Below, piece after piece: positions 22,124 through 33,999 of a stretch of DNA of 56,933 nt (position 1 is the stretch's first letter; every line of letters starts with the position of its first letter). The notes below the pieces were generated by a model that was not told where the DNA came from, did not search any database, and was given only the letters and a program-made list of their open reading frames with translations. A program made the translations under genes and the position numbers. Source of the DNA: Conidiobolus incongruus B7586 (lineage: Eukaryota > Entomophthoromycota > Entomophthoromycetes > Entomophthorales > Conidiobolaceae). The DNA lies in assembly GCA_000697335.1 (NCBI GenBank), contig JNEM01010440.1, positions 1 through 56,933 of the forward strand, in the 5' to 3' direction.

Positions 22124-23094
22124 AAAGTATAAATTTAAACATTTTTTTAATTTATTAATTAAAATTTTGAACGTTATTTTATAATAGACCAATCATGATA
22201 ATATAAATATCATTAAATTTTAGTTTTTAAAAGATCTTTTTTTTCATTAATATCAGAGTATTAAAAAATCACACGAACTTGTATAATGATATCTTTTAGA
22301 AAACTAAATATTTTAATATAATTGGTGTTCCTTGTGAAATTATTATATTAATGAAAAAATTAGTAAAGACAGAAATACATATATTATTGGAATGTATTAA
22401 TTTGTATCAAGATATCATTATATCCAAACCCCAATTATTGATAATTTATTATTATAGTTTAATTATATCTAATAATAAATAATAAATTTTATCAAAAACC
22501 ATTATCTTAAATACAGAATTATACACATATATATTATCAGTGTTATAATACTATTCAGTCATCCCTATTTATATTTGATGAGAATAATTATTTTTAATTC
22601 TTTTAAAAATTAAAATTTCATAAATTATAGATATTTTGAAAATAATCATCTTTGAAGTATATAATGTCAATAAGTAACTCTGATATATGTATGATTTTCG
22701 GAAATATATATAATGAAAACAAAAATAATATATTACTAATTATAATATATCTTTAACAGATAATCCTTCAATATATATATATATATATATATTTCAAATA
22801 TTATGGATAAGAATATAAGAATATGATTTAATATTATATAATAATTTTTTAAAATATAAAATGTTATCGAATATAAGGTTGATGAAACTCAATATCAAAA
22901 CTTATAAATATTTAATATATAATATATGTGTAGATAATTTTCTATTTTTACCTTAAATACTTTGATTTCTATTATAAATTATAAAAAATAAAGACAAGAA
23001 ATTCAAGTAAAAGATAAAAAGAACTCTATCTTCAATTAATATAAAACTTATATAAATAATATATTTTATCTTTTCAAAGTTTAATATCTCTTTT

Positions 23095-23313
23095 TTACAT
23101 ATATAACTCATATAAGTCATCTGGGAATGGTAAGAATGAAATAATTCCCACAAAGTTCTTAGCTAAGCCTAGCCCAAGTTTATTCCAGTTTCGAAAAGTG
23201 TCTAATTCAGGTGTTCTTATATTTGATGACCATTCAGAATGCCATATTTTTGTTACTTTTATTAAAAAGTTACCACTCCCTTGAAAAGATAGCTGTGTAC
23301 ATAAAATGATTTT
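23095..23313 (-). pseudogene. Coding-like relic, unknown family
   Basis: A 72-codon open frame without an early ATG reads CTQLSFQGSGNFLIKVTKIW, then HSEWSSNIRTPELDTFRNWN, KLGLGLAKNFVGIISFLPFP and DDLYELYM before TAA. Composition and residue choice (Trp, Pro, Gly, Asp) are unlike random AT-rich translation. A second frame just upstream (ITIYFIRRLENHFMYTAIFS) may belong to the same former gene. Possibly an exon of a decayed gene; no family recognised. Confidence 0.4.
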
Positions 23314-23572
23314 CTAATCTACGAATAAAATAGATTGTTATCACTGTGAGAAATGAAAAATATTGGTAAACAAAATGTATTAATAAAAATTTCTATTTTA
23401 TAATTTTATTTTGAAAAAACAATTACACTTTTATAGTCAAATTCAATTATTGTTAATTTTTTATGCATTATTTTTTTCAATATTGATAATTCTCATATAT
23501 ATTTACTTTAGGGTTGTGATTTTTATGATAAAAATTTTATAGCCAAGAGTAAAATTTAAATTTATTATTATA

Positions 23573-23599
23573 ATATATATATATATGTGTGTGTGTGTG
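23573..23599. repeat. (TA)n(TG)n compound microsatellite
   Basis: A run of TA dinucleotides passes directly into about six TG dinucleotides. Confidence 0.85.
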
Positions 23600-24214
23600 A
23601 TAATACCAATGAATTATCAGTGACCATTTGGAAGCAAATATAACCAAATCCAATTATCACATATTTAATTTGAAAAATAATCAATTCAAATTATTAATAT
23701 AACTAATGTAAATATAGTTTAAATTTTGATAGAGATAAATAATTTAATTTATATAAAGATTAATTTTAATATTTTTTTAAAATATATTAATAGAATAATA
23801 ATTATACTTTATGATATTCAAACACAATTATTTCATATTTTTATCAGTAATTTAAATTATGAAATATTTAAGTAAAAATAGTGTTTAAGTTGCAAGTTTT
23901 TGATAAAGTTAATTATAGAATAAATTTATAATAACAATAGTTAATCAATTTTTCTATATATTATAAGATCTTGTGGTATTACATTTGATTATTCAAATAT
24001 ATTGGTCAAATTAGAATTTGGAAAAATTGATTGATATTTTTTGAAGATTAAATTGAGTATATTATGTGAAAAAAAGTTAAAAATAATAGCTGAAACAAAA
24101 CCAAGTACCTTTTTTATGACGTTTTCATCATTTTTATACAAATAAACTCAATTCGATCACAAATTATCCTTTACTCATTGTTTAATGGACTGTCACTAAG
24201 TGTTTAAACAGTAG

Positions 24215-24400
24215 TTAAGTATAATCCAGTTAGGTTAGTTTTATCTATGGACATTTTATATCATAATAAAAGCAATTGTATTTTTTGATAAACATCTCAA
24301 GATGATTAAAGAATCATTTTTAATTATAATCATTTGATAATAAATTTATTAAGTCAAAATCCTTATCTAAAACTTTTTGATTAGTATTTGATCCATACAT
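24215..24400 (-). pseudogene. Eroded coding fragment
   Basis: From ATG at 24400-24398 the minus strand reads MYGSNTNQKVLDKDFDLINL, LSNDYN, then FFNHLEMFIKKYNCFYYDIK, CP, IKLT and LDYT. Three in-frame TAA/TGA/TAG stops fall inside; two are consistent with former Gln codons. Another frame upstream (LCNVLALVKTDNIYHIITNN) may be the preceding part after an indel. No family recognised; a chance frame is possible. Confidence 0.3.
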
Positions 24401-24643
24401 AGATTAAATTATCATTATTTGTGATTATATGGTATATATTATCTGTTTTGACTAATGCTAAAACATTACATAATTCTAAACTGATTTATATCATTTGAAA
24501 GACATTTTTAGGACCTGGATTTTATCGATAACCCATAATAATATTTTATCATCATTCTATGCAAACATGAATTATATAATATAATATTACAACTTAATCA
24601 ATTTTAATTTTATAAAAAAATTTGGGTTAAGAGATTTTAAATA

Positions 24644-25223
24644 ATGGTAATTTAAAATAATAATTTTCTGTATATTTTTTTTATTTTGTTATACCAAAGT
24701 TAAACTGAAATATGTGATTACTTTATTAACAAGTTTTGTTACACCATCTGTAGTCACCATCTAACAGTCCTAGCATTAACACCTTACTTCAATCTGAAGA
24801 AGATGCCAGTAAAATTGTTGCCAAAGCTCGTCAATGTAAACCAAAATTTAATACTATTCATTTATTTAATAACATTAAATATATTTAATTAGACCGTACT
24901 CAAAGATTGAAGGATGCTCGTAGTGAAGCCGCTAAAGAGATTGAAGAATTGAGAAAGAAAAAGCAAGCTGAATATGAAGCTTATGAAAAACAAGTAAAGC
25001 ATTTATTTGTTAATTAATTTGCTTGATTCTAATTTGAATATAGAATATTGGTTCTAATGATGAAGTATCCAAATCTATTCAACAAGATACTCAGGCTAAA
25101 GTAGCTGAAATTGAAGCTAACTTTGCCAAGAACAAAGACCAAGTAGTTCAATCATTAATTGATGCTATTATTAATGTTAAACCAGTTCCTCATCGTAATG
25201 CTAAAGTCAACTCTTCTGCTTAA
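24644..25223 (+). CDS. VMA10: V-type proton ATPase subunit G
   Basis: Subunit G is part of the peripheral stalk joining V1 to Vo of the vacuolar proton pump. Four exons splice to 121 aa, the usual length: 24644-24646, 24754-24835, 24893-24993, 25044-25223. The first exon is the ATG alone. A 107-nt intron (GTAATT...TGTAG) then joins it to TCACCATCT, giving MSPSNSPSINTLLQSEEDAS. The family pattern continues with KIVAKARQYRTQRLKDARSE, AAKEIEELRKKKQAEYEAYE, and a coiled-coil C-terminal half ending LIDAIINVKPVPHRNAKVNS. No other upstream ATG gives an open, correctly phased start, which decides this model. The intron branch region contains TTAAC. Confidence 0.94.
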
Positions 25224-26379
25224 TAATTGGATTTTTTACACAATATCACACATACCTTCAATTTTCAATAATACTTCTTTTCGATTTTCTTTCTAGTTAA
25301 TGATATATTTAATATTTTTATTTTTACTTGGCATTTGCTTATATACTTTGTCAACAATTTTGATCATTTTCTAATACCTATTTATTTTTAAATTTTATTA
25401 TTATATTTTCAAAATTTGATTTAAATCAAACCAATATTTTATAACTTGAATGGTCTTGAAGAGCTATGCTTACATCAATTACAAACATCTTAAAATCAAA
25501 TATTATATAAATTATTATTAAATAACTCAATATTAATCAAAAAAAAAAACCACTAATCAAAACTAAACTATGCAAACTATTATTTTAATATAAAAAATAT
25601 GTTAGATATAAATAAGAATGCTAGTCTTTTGAGAGTATTAATATATGAATAATATTTACAATTTATTACTATAATCTAGTTATAATACCAGACTCTAATG
25701 AATAATTGACTGTTATGTATCATATATATATTAACCAAGTATTATGAATTTAAAATTTTATTCAGAATCAAAGAACAATCCATCGATTGTTTCACGGTAC
25801 TACATCTCAGTTAATATAATGTTTTCTGCCTGGGGATTTGAAATTGATATATTCAACACTACTCAATATATATCATAGCCGTATCTTTGAATAAGCTATA
25901 ATTAAATGAATTATAATTTAATTATTTTTCTTTATATGATTTAAGCATGATATCATTAATTTCATTATATATATATATATAACTCAACAAGTAATTCGTC
26001 ATAAATTGGTGCTTATAATAATTTCTTAAAAATCATAAATTATACTAATTTTGAGTCGTACAAGCTAGGTATTTATCTATACTCAATATTATATTTTTAT
26101 TAATATAAAGAAATTATTCACATCATTCAATTATTTGATAATTCAAGTAAAAATAATGCTGAATCACAACATGAAATGATAATTTTTTGTGTATATTAGA
26201 AATTAAAAGGACTCAATTTCTACAAAACAGGTTCACCAGTCTATTGTTTTAAAAATTATTAAAATATAGAAAAGCCATATATTTTTGCATCTGTTCAATA
26301 TTAGACGGAATTTATAAAAAGATTGAACAAATCAAATTAAAATTCCCTAATACAGTAGTTCCACGAATCAAACTTAGAA
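25224..26379. other. Intergenic stretch before the DnaJ gene
   Basis: AT-rich, with no gene seen. A short coding-like frame near 25760 (FRIKEQSIDCFTVLHLS) ends at TAA. The right end leads into the heat-shock element. Confidence 0.45.
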
Positions 26380-26412
26380 TTCTCCAAGATTCGAGATTAA
26401 TCTGGAAAATTT
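26380..26412 (+). promoter_or_regulatory. Heat-shock element, seven alternating units
   Basis: Seven 3-bp units alternate at an exact 2-bp spacing: TTC, CAA, TTC, GAT, ATC, GAA, TTT. Against the HSF consensus (nTTCn/nGAAn inverted units) three are perfect and four differ by one base. It sits 40 bp before a TATA box and about 140-175 bp before the DnaJ start, as expected for heat-inducible chaperone genes. Confidence 0.65.
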
Positions 26413-26451
26413 CAATTTAAAAATTTAACAAATTTAGATTTAATTTGGTGG

Positions 26452-26459
26452 TATAAATA
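26452..26459 (+). promoter_or_regulatory. TATA box of the DnaJ gene
   Basis: TATAAATA lies about 100 bp upstream of the DnaJ ATG and 40 bp downstream of the heat-shock element. Confidence 0.6.
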
Positions 26460-26553
26460 TGAGTGTTAGTCCAAGATCAATAGCGAATTTTTCACCTTGA
26501 CTTTTAACAGTTAAGTTTAATTAAATTAATATATATATAAATATATATACGTA

Positions 26554-27543
26554 ATGGGTAAAGATTATTATAGCATCCTTGGTGTCTCTAAATCTGCTAC
26601 CGAAGATGAAATTAAGAAAGCTTATAAGAAAGCTGCTTTAAAATACCACCCCGATCGTAACCCAAACGATAAAGAGAATGCGAATAAAAAATTCAAAGAA
26701 GTTTCCGAAGCATATGAAGTATTAAGTGATTCTAACAAACGTGAAATATTCGATCAATATGGCGAAGAAGGTCTTAAAGGCGGTGCTGGTGCTGGCCCTC
26801 AGTTCCATGCCAACGGATTCCCTGGAGGTTTTGGAGGTGGTCGCGGCTTCCAATCTTTCAACTTCACTCCCTCTTCCGCTGATGACATCTTTCGCGCTTT
26901 CTTTAGCGGTGGTGGTGGTTTTGATATGGGTGGCATGGGCGGTATGGGCGGAATGGGTGGAGGTGGTGATCCATTCGGATTCAGCTCTCATTCACGCTCT
27001 TCTGGACCCCGTAAACCTGCCCCTGTAACAAGAAAAATTCCTTTGTCTTTGGAAGATTTATACTCCGGCGTTACCAAGAAGCTCAAGGTTACTCGATCAT
27101 CTGTCACCTCTGGTAGAAGCAATGAGACTATTCTTACGCTCAACGTTAAGCCTGGTTGGAAGGCTGGTACTAAAATTACATTCGGCAATGAAGGTGATGA
27201 AGTTGCTCCTGGCGTTGCTCAAGACGTTGAATTCATTATTGACGAAAAACCCCATCCTACGTTTACTAGAACCGATAATGATCTTAACACTACTGTCAAG
27301 TTGAGCCTTAAGGAAGCTTTATGCGGATTCAAGAGAACCATCCAGACCCTTGATAACCGTGAACTCCCTATTCAAAACAGCGGTATCACTAAACCTGGTC
27401 AAACTTTCCAAGTTCCTGGTGAAGGTATGCCTATATCTAAATATCCTGGTCAAAAAGGTCGTCTCTATGTTAAAACTGATATCCAATTCCCTACAAGCTT
27501 AACCGCTGAACAAAAGAAAGCTTTGGCTAATATTCTTCCTTGA
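26554..27543 (+). CDS. SIS1: Class B DnaJ co-chaperone (Sis1/DNAJB type)
   Basis: Hsp40 partner of cytosolic and nuclear Hsp70 in refolding and disaggregation. The intronless frame encodes 329 aa. The J domain covers about residues 1-68, with HPD at 32-34. It is followed by a Gly/Phe-rich region (about 75-110) and a Gly/Met stretch ([18 protein letters not shown]). Two beta-domain peptide-binding regions run from about 155 to the end ([39 protein letters not shown]). The class A Cys-rich zinc finger is absent, which makes it class B; Sis1 is about the same length (352 aa). The start is set by [11 protein letters not shown], the family N terminus. Codon use is biased to C-ending codons. A heat-shock element and TATA box lie upstream. 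Confidence 0.95.
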   Translation: MGKDYYSILGVSKSATEDEIKKAYKKAALKYHPDRNPNDKENANKKFKEVSEAYEVLSDSNKREIFDQYGEEGLKGGAGAGPQFHANGFPGGFGGGRGFQSFNFTPSSADDIFRAFFSGGGGFDMGGMGGMGGMGGGGDPFGFSSHSRSSGPRKPAPVTRKIPLSLEDLYSGVTKKLKVTRSSVTSGRSNETILTLNVKPGWKAGTKITFGNEGDEVAPGVAQDVEFIIDEKPHPTFTRTDNDLNTTVKLSLKEALCGFKRTIQTLDNRELPIQNSGITKPGQTFQVPGEGMPISKYPGQKGRLYVKTDIQFPTSLTAEQKKALANILP

Positions 27544-28028
27544 GAATCTTTGCTCAAATATCATTCCCATCTTTCCAAATACTAACAGTTTTGAGTATTG
27601 TGTTATAGTTTGAAATAGCTTCAATATTTAAAATTAGATTTTTATCAAAATAAATGTAATATATTCTATAATTCATATTTTTATCAAATATTTTCACCAT
27701 GATGTTAGATTTTATTAATATTATTGAATAATAAATTCAAATAATTATATCCTTATTATATAAAATTTATTATTTGAATTGATTTTTTCAATTCAGATCA
27801 TATACAATTTTATTTGTCATTTTAATATATTATATGGTCTGAACCAATTATTACTAAATATAGAAATATTTAGTTTACATTCTATTCAATAACAATTTAA
27901 AATATAACAAATATTATTACGCGTATTTTTTTAGCCAATCAAACCTTTGAATACTAAAATTTCTGAATTTGAATTAATGTGATCTAATGAAAGTACTTTA
28001 AGTTTTCTTGAACTGATATCCCTTTTTA

Positions 28029-28058
28029 TTACTATTATTATTATTATTATTATTATTT
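28029..28058. repeat. (ATT)n microsatellite
   Basis: About nine to ten ATT triplets with one interruption at the left. Confidence 0.85.
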
Positions 28059-28382
28059 ATCCTATGTAATTTATGTATATTATTTCTTAAAAATATTTAG
28101 CTATACCACTTAAACTTTTAAATTATCTGTTTAATATTTAAGGTATAAGAATTTTAATGTTGTTATTCTTATTAAATTGATATTTATATTATTTTTACAA
28201 TTTTTGAATCTATTTTCAAACTTTAAAATTGTTTTAATACTTAATAATATTTTCTTGTAATTGTATTATATTAAACTTTATAAATATTTTTAGCATAAAA
28301 TTTAGTGATCATATTAATTTATATATCAATTTCAATGTATTTTTCATATTTTTATTATCAACATTTAAATTATTATTATGAT

Positions 28383-28619
28383 TCATTGTTGATCATAATA
28401 AATAATTTTTTTATCTTCGATTATATTAAAATCAACACCATGTGTCAATTGCAGTGAATCTAAGTTGGTGACGAGGATTTTTCTATTAGAAATTGCATAA
28501 TTTAAAACTAACATCGTTAAAGTATAAACATGCTTTGGATGATTATTTATAAAATATAGTGTGCTTTGAATTAATTGATATAATATAATATCAAATATTT
28601 TAATATATAATATATGCAT
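28383..28619 (-). pseudogene. Open 78-codon frame, unknown; relic or small gene
   Basis: An uninterrupted frame from ATG to TGA reads STLYFINNHPKHVYTLTMLV, LNYAISNRKILVTNLDSLQL and THGVDFNIIEDKKIIYYDQQ. The middle has a balanced residue mix and raised GC, unlike chance frames nearby. I recognise no family and see no splice partners. It may be one exon of a decayed gene or a real small protein; neither is secure. Confidence 0.3.
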
Positions 28620-29471
28620 ATAAACTAAACCGAACTATATAGGATAATATATTTTAATTTTTATAAATCTACCATATATTAAAATCTATATAGTTAAAAT
28701 ATTACATACGAATACAAATAGAAAAAATGATCATATTTCCAAATAAAAACTTAATATAAAAAGCTCATTTATTAAATGTTATTAATTATTATAAATTCAA
28801 ATTGTAATTCTGATTGAACCAAAATTTAAATTGAAAATTAAAAATTATTAAATTCAAGTTTAAAATAATGAATTAAATCAATAATCATAGTACTAAAATA
28901 TCAAAGATAATATATTACTTATCGTTTTATATTCTATAATTGGATAAAAGTTTCTCAAAATTTTGTTGAGTTTATATTTGAATTTCCAGTTCAGTATTTA
29001 ATTCTAAATCTGAATTGAAATTAGAATTCAAGTATTAATTTGATTGGATAAATATTTCAATGAATTGATTTAAAGATGAAGTCAATTGCTGATTGGATAA
29101 ACCAAGTCGAGAGTTTGATGGTGGGGTGAAGAAAGAAGGAAGTATTGGTAATGGATTTTGATTGAGCTATGGACATGCCTAAGATAGCTTTTATTATTGC
29201 ATGTGAATCACTAAATCATTGGAATTTTAATACCCATATATAAATTTAATTATTTTTGCTGTTATAAAACAATTTAACTATCTTAGCTTTATAATTTCAA
29301 TAATTAGAAAAATAGTTTAAATAGAATATAAATTATTTATGAATTATACATATTAACCCTTTTTAATTCAACATTCAATTATATTTTTGTTTACGTCTAA
29401 AAATATTACGTTTTTTCCGTCTTTTTTAAGTCCATTTTATTCACTTTTTTGATCATATTCATCATCAATTA

Positions 29472-32400
29472 ATGTCACAATATTTTTTTCCAAACCAGAC
29501 AGGAAATAATTCGCTTTATCCTAACCAATCGACCCAAAACAACAATTTTCAAAATAAAGATTCATATGAAGGAACAAGATTTCCCCCGAATCAAAATTTT
29601 GACGCAAATTCTTTTGGACAGATGAATTTTCCTCCTATGTCTGCGCCTTATCTCAATGCAAGTAATGCGAATTCGAATTTATATCAGCAAAATGCTTGGT
29701 CTCAGCCTTCTTTAAACCAGCCTTCATATGTTGTTCCGAATCAACAAGACAACTTCAATCCAACTGCTTTTCCTGGAAATAATATTCCTCAAATTAATAT
29801 TACTAACATCTTTAGCCATGCTAATCCTAACAGCTTTCCTCACAACTTTAATTCACAAGGCATTGCTCCTAAATTGGATCAATTTCCGATGAATGTTAAT
29901 ACATTCCCTAATGATAACGGTCAAGCTTGGTTAAATTCTGATCTAAGTGCTACCAATCCTAACATTCTAAACAATAATAGAATGAACTTCCTCCAGCAAT
30001 TCCAGCAGCACCAGCAGCACCAGCAGTTTCAGTTACAGCAATTCCAGCAAAACCAACAGTTTCAACCGCCGCAGCAGCAGCAGCAGCAACAACAACAACA
30101 ACAACAGCAGCAGCAGCAGCAGCAGTTTCAGCAAAATCAGCAGTTGCCTCAGCAACAACAGAAAATACCTCTGGGGACACAACCATCAAATGTTATGGAT
30201 GGGTTTATGAACACTCAAAGTCTTAGCTCTGCTAACATAATAAATCCCGAAACATTTAGCTCCTCACAAAATCAGGCTAATAACAAGAATTCTACTTCTC
30301 AAGCCGATCAATTTAGCAACATTAGTCAAGCTACTCCCGCTGTTTCCAATCCTTCCTCTCTTCCTAGCACACTAAATCAAACTACGAAATTGCCACAGTC
30401 TTTTCCACAAGCATCGATGCCTGGGTATATTCCAATTCAGCCTCACCCCAATGCCAATATAACTAGTTCATCTTTACCCAACTTTTCAAACAGCCAACAG
30501 CTTAATCAATTCTATCCTACAAGTAATCAGATGGCTCCCAATTCATCTTTTTCTAACACCGCAACTGTCCAATCTATGGCTAATATACAGCCACTCCCTA
30601 ATCCATCCAGTCAACAGATTGCCAATGCCCAAAATAATCAATCTGCATCTCCTTCCCCATTGAAGCCAACATTCCCATCACTTGCGCCCAAAATTAACGA
30701 TTTAAACCAGAGCCCTGCTCAAACACCAGTAGGAGTATACCCTAATATCCCCACAATCAAGCCGCAGACGATACAACAATCAACTCTACAGACTGCGAAG
30801 CCAATTATGCCAGCCATTTCTCAAAATAACGCAAGCACACCTCAAAGAGATTTATCTCCCAGACCTGCGTCAAATGGATCAGGACAAACACCGATATCTG
30901 TATATTACTCTATGACCTATGAAGAGCTAAGATCCAAAGTAGGATGGACGAATAGCCAGGAGCTTGAGACAATCCGAAATGAATGCTTGCAGTCTGAGCA
31001 GAAGTTTTATGAGCATTTTAACAAATTTTGGAAAGCGTTCAAAAAAGATCCACCCCAATATGCTATCATTGCTGGTCAAAATCTATCACTTTATCATTTT
31101 TGGTGTAAGGTTCAGAGTACTGGGGGTTCTGCTGAGGTATTTAATATAATTTTCATGTTATTTGATATCGTATAAACTTTACCATAAATTTGTAATAGGT
31201 TACAAAAAGGAAATTATGGAAGGAGCTTGCTTTTGAAATTGGATTGGCTAAGGACACCAAAGCTCCTCCTTCAATGATTAAGGTCCGCTGGGAAAGGACA
31301 TTAGATCTTTTTGAATATTGTTTATATGGTGATATTAGTAATCGACTTCCACCAAATGTCCCGGCGAAAAGTATTAACAAAGGCAATTTTTCAGGTAATC
31401 TTGGAATAATTTAAGCTGATTATATACTTCATTTCTCTTAATATTTTTAATTCTTCAAAACACTAATAATGAATATTGATTTTGTTTTTAGTTTCTAAGG
31501 AATCTTCAGTCAATCCAGATTTCAGTGATCAGAGCATTGGTACTAATCCAAATCAAAGTGTTATCTTACCATCCCCATCCCCTTCAAATTTTAAATCCTC
31601 AATGTCCAAGGTATTTTTAACAATTTTTGCATCATCTTAAATGATCTGACATTAATAATTTTAGGATCTTACGAGTGCAACTCCCCAATCCAATCTTATC
31701 AATAACTCTCAAATGATTGATTCTAAGCTTCAAGTTAATAATGTGGAATCTTTAGTCTCTCCGACACTTATCAATCAGATGAATACTATCCCAATGAATG
31801 ATGCGATAGTTAAAACAGAATCACAGGTACAATCTCCAATCAGCTCTATTTCAAAAGCTACCACTCCCCCACCAAAACCTTATATTCCTTTTGCGAGAGT
31901 ACTTGATACCTACGGTGGTTTAGATCTGAAATCACTCAAACCCTTTCTTTATTCTTCTGCATACCCATCATACCCTTCTCCAAAGGTAGAGTGGCATGAT
32001 CTTATAATGAGTCTTAAATCTTCATCTGTTTTTCATTTAACCAATGCGATAAATATTCTGTTGTCTGCTTCGGGTTCTAATAATCAGGTGATTTCTTTAT
32101 CTGATCATGAAACTGTCTACGATGCTTTGATGTCCCTCATAGATGAAGCTTTGTTACAAATAGACCAAAGCTATAGTAATGATACCCAAAATTCCAAAGA
32201 ACTCAAGTTTTCGCATCAGATTATCTCAAGTTATTATCATGAAAACGATGTTAACATCAAACCAGCTGAAGACAGTCAGAGCTTTCATTTGCAAGATCAA
32301 GTCATTCACTCAATTCCAAGCATATTTATAATCTTTCGAAATCTCTCCTTCTTTCCTGAGAATCAAAAATATCTCTCGAAAGATTCTGATTTCGTTAGTA

Positions 32401-33266
32401 CCGTATTGCCTTTGATTACCAAAACACAAGATTTTAAAGTGTTTTCCAATTCCATTTGGTTAGAACTGAGAAGAAATTTTTTGATCATTATATCCAATAT
32501 TATGGAGCATTATCGTCTTTCAACGGTTGATGAATCTAATTTCCAATTAATTGAGTTTATATCTCAATGCTCTCAAGATGACAGTGACTATTATAGTAAA
32601 CTGGCACTTGAATCTTTAATTAAATTGGCTGTACAAGATATCAACCAGTCGTTTTTTAACAGTCCAAGATCTCATGCTATTTTGAGTCCTCTTTATCTAT
32701 TTTTGACGGAACAGCTGACAAATCTCCCTTGTGGGACTCATTCATCATCTGCTCCTAATCCCAACTTTTTGATGGAAGACACCGTTTTAACCTTTTATTA
32801 TTATTTAGCATCCATACATTTACTCTCGAAGCTAATTCTAGACTCAAATTATGAAGTAATCGGTTGTGTTATATCTTTAGTGTCATACTTGACGAATCTA
32901 TTACGCTGGTTCACTCAATTGGAGATGCAGGATCGAGTCATGCAACATATGGCAACTAAGCCTCAATTTTCATACAACCATTCGTTTCCAATGAATCGAT
33001 CCATTCATATTACTTCATTAGATCCTAAAGATATAAGCGAATTTATGATTAGTTTGATCACTCGAATCACCCAAATCATACAGTATTTAGAGAGATACTA
33101 CATCTTAATCGATGAGAAGCATGACGCCGAAAAATCTAGACTGGGCTATAACTTTTCTAAATCCAAGAAACATTTACTCGAAACATTTGGCATTATGAAC
33201 ATTCATCCTAGCATTGCTTATTTAATCGATGAAATCATCAAAACTTTAAATAGTTTAAAATTGTAA
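29472..33266 (+). CDS. SWI1: Swi1-like ARID subunit of SWI/SNF
   Basis: Swi1/ARID1 proteins are the ARID subunit of SWI/SNF chromatin remodellers. Four exons (29472-31136, 31199-31394, 31492-31610, 31665-33266) splice to 1193 aa. The first about 490 residues are Asn/Gln/Pro/Ser-rich with a polyQ run (about residues 199-218), like the prion-forming N terminus of yeast Swi1. An ARID domain spans about residues 510-600, across the first intron: FYEHFNKFWKAF, IIAGQNLSLYHFWCKVQSTG, then VTKRKLWKELAFEIGL and IKVRWERTLDLFEYCLYG. A second low-complexity linker leads to a helical C-terminal half (about 690-1190), matching the Swi1/BAF250 arm-like region. ARID plus this layout supports Swi1 over other ARID proteins, though the C-terminal match is by general character. 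Confidence 0.85.
30067..30128 (+). repeat. CAG/CAA triplet run (polyQ)
   Basis: Mixed CAG and CAA triplets encode about 18 consecutive Gln, within a longer Gln-rich region (about 29989-30165). The mixture of codons limits slippage compared with a pure CAG run. Confidence 0.9.
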
Positions 33267-33999
33267 ACTAAATTTAACATTAATCTCCAATCTTTAAATT
33301 TGTATGTATTTAAATTTGATTCATTCATTCTTTTTAATTTAAAAAATAAAGTATTTCTTAATATTTATATCAATATTATTTTACGTTATATTCAATTCAT
33401 TGTGGTTTACATGGATGTTTATTTCTTTCTTTGAGTTGGTTTAACAAAGAATGCCAATAATTTTCAGAATATTCAATAATCAAAAAAATGAATCAATCAA
33501 ATTATTTGATATTTATTTGATGCTAATTATACTATTTTTTTTATTTCGAATAATACTAATAATTTTCTAATATATAATTTAACTTAGCATTCTTATGTAA
33601 TATATTCTTTTCCACTCTATAGAATAAATATTCAAACCTACAAATTCATACTCTATGTATTCTATCTCAATATTTGATTTTAAAATAATAAAATCAAAAA
33701 GTGAGTATTATTTTCATAATTATTAGTAAGTTTAGTATATTTAGACAGAGTATTATCAAAGAGTCACACATATTATCTTTTTTGAATCATTACTAATATT
33801 ATACTTTTTTTCGTTGTATTATATTATTATTAAGTTTTTATAATATGGTAGGAATAAATATTATTACCCAATCAAAATCAATTATTATAAAATTTTGAAT
33901 TTTAATTAAAAAATCATTTTTATCCATTTATCAAATGAATCTGAAAATTTTAAATATCTAACTCTTTTTACATTAAAAATTTTCAATACAAAAAGTGAA
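33267..33999. other. Intergenic stretch, nothing seen
   Basis: AT-rich spacer between the Swi1-like and CDK genes, with no feature recognised. Confidence 0.5.

Larger units (their letters stand above)
20459..24643. other. Long gene-poor AT-rich stretch
   Basis: 4.2 kb without an intact gene. It holds an (AT)n run at 22092-22121, a (TA)n(TG)n run near 23573-23599 and two eroded minus-strand frames (23095-23313 and 24215-24400), listed separately. The 66-codon minus frame at 22953-23153 overlaps the first of these in another frame and is not supported. Confidence 0.5.
27544..29471. other. Intergenic stretch, one questionable frame
   Basis: AT-rich. It contains an (ATT)n run at about 28029-28058 and a 78-codon minus frame (listed separately). 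Near 29075, MKSIADWINQVESLMVG reads well before a TGA but is too short to call. Confidence 0.45.

Noticed and set aside
29959-30189. Ala/Val-rich minus-strand frame
   Set aside because: Antisense of the CAG/CAA polyglutamine tract.
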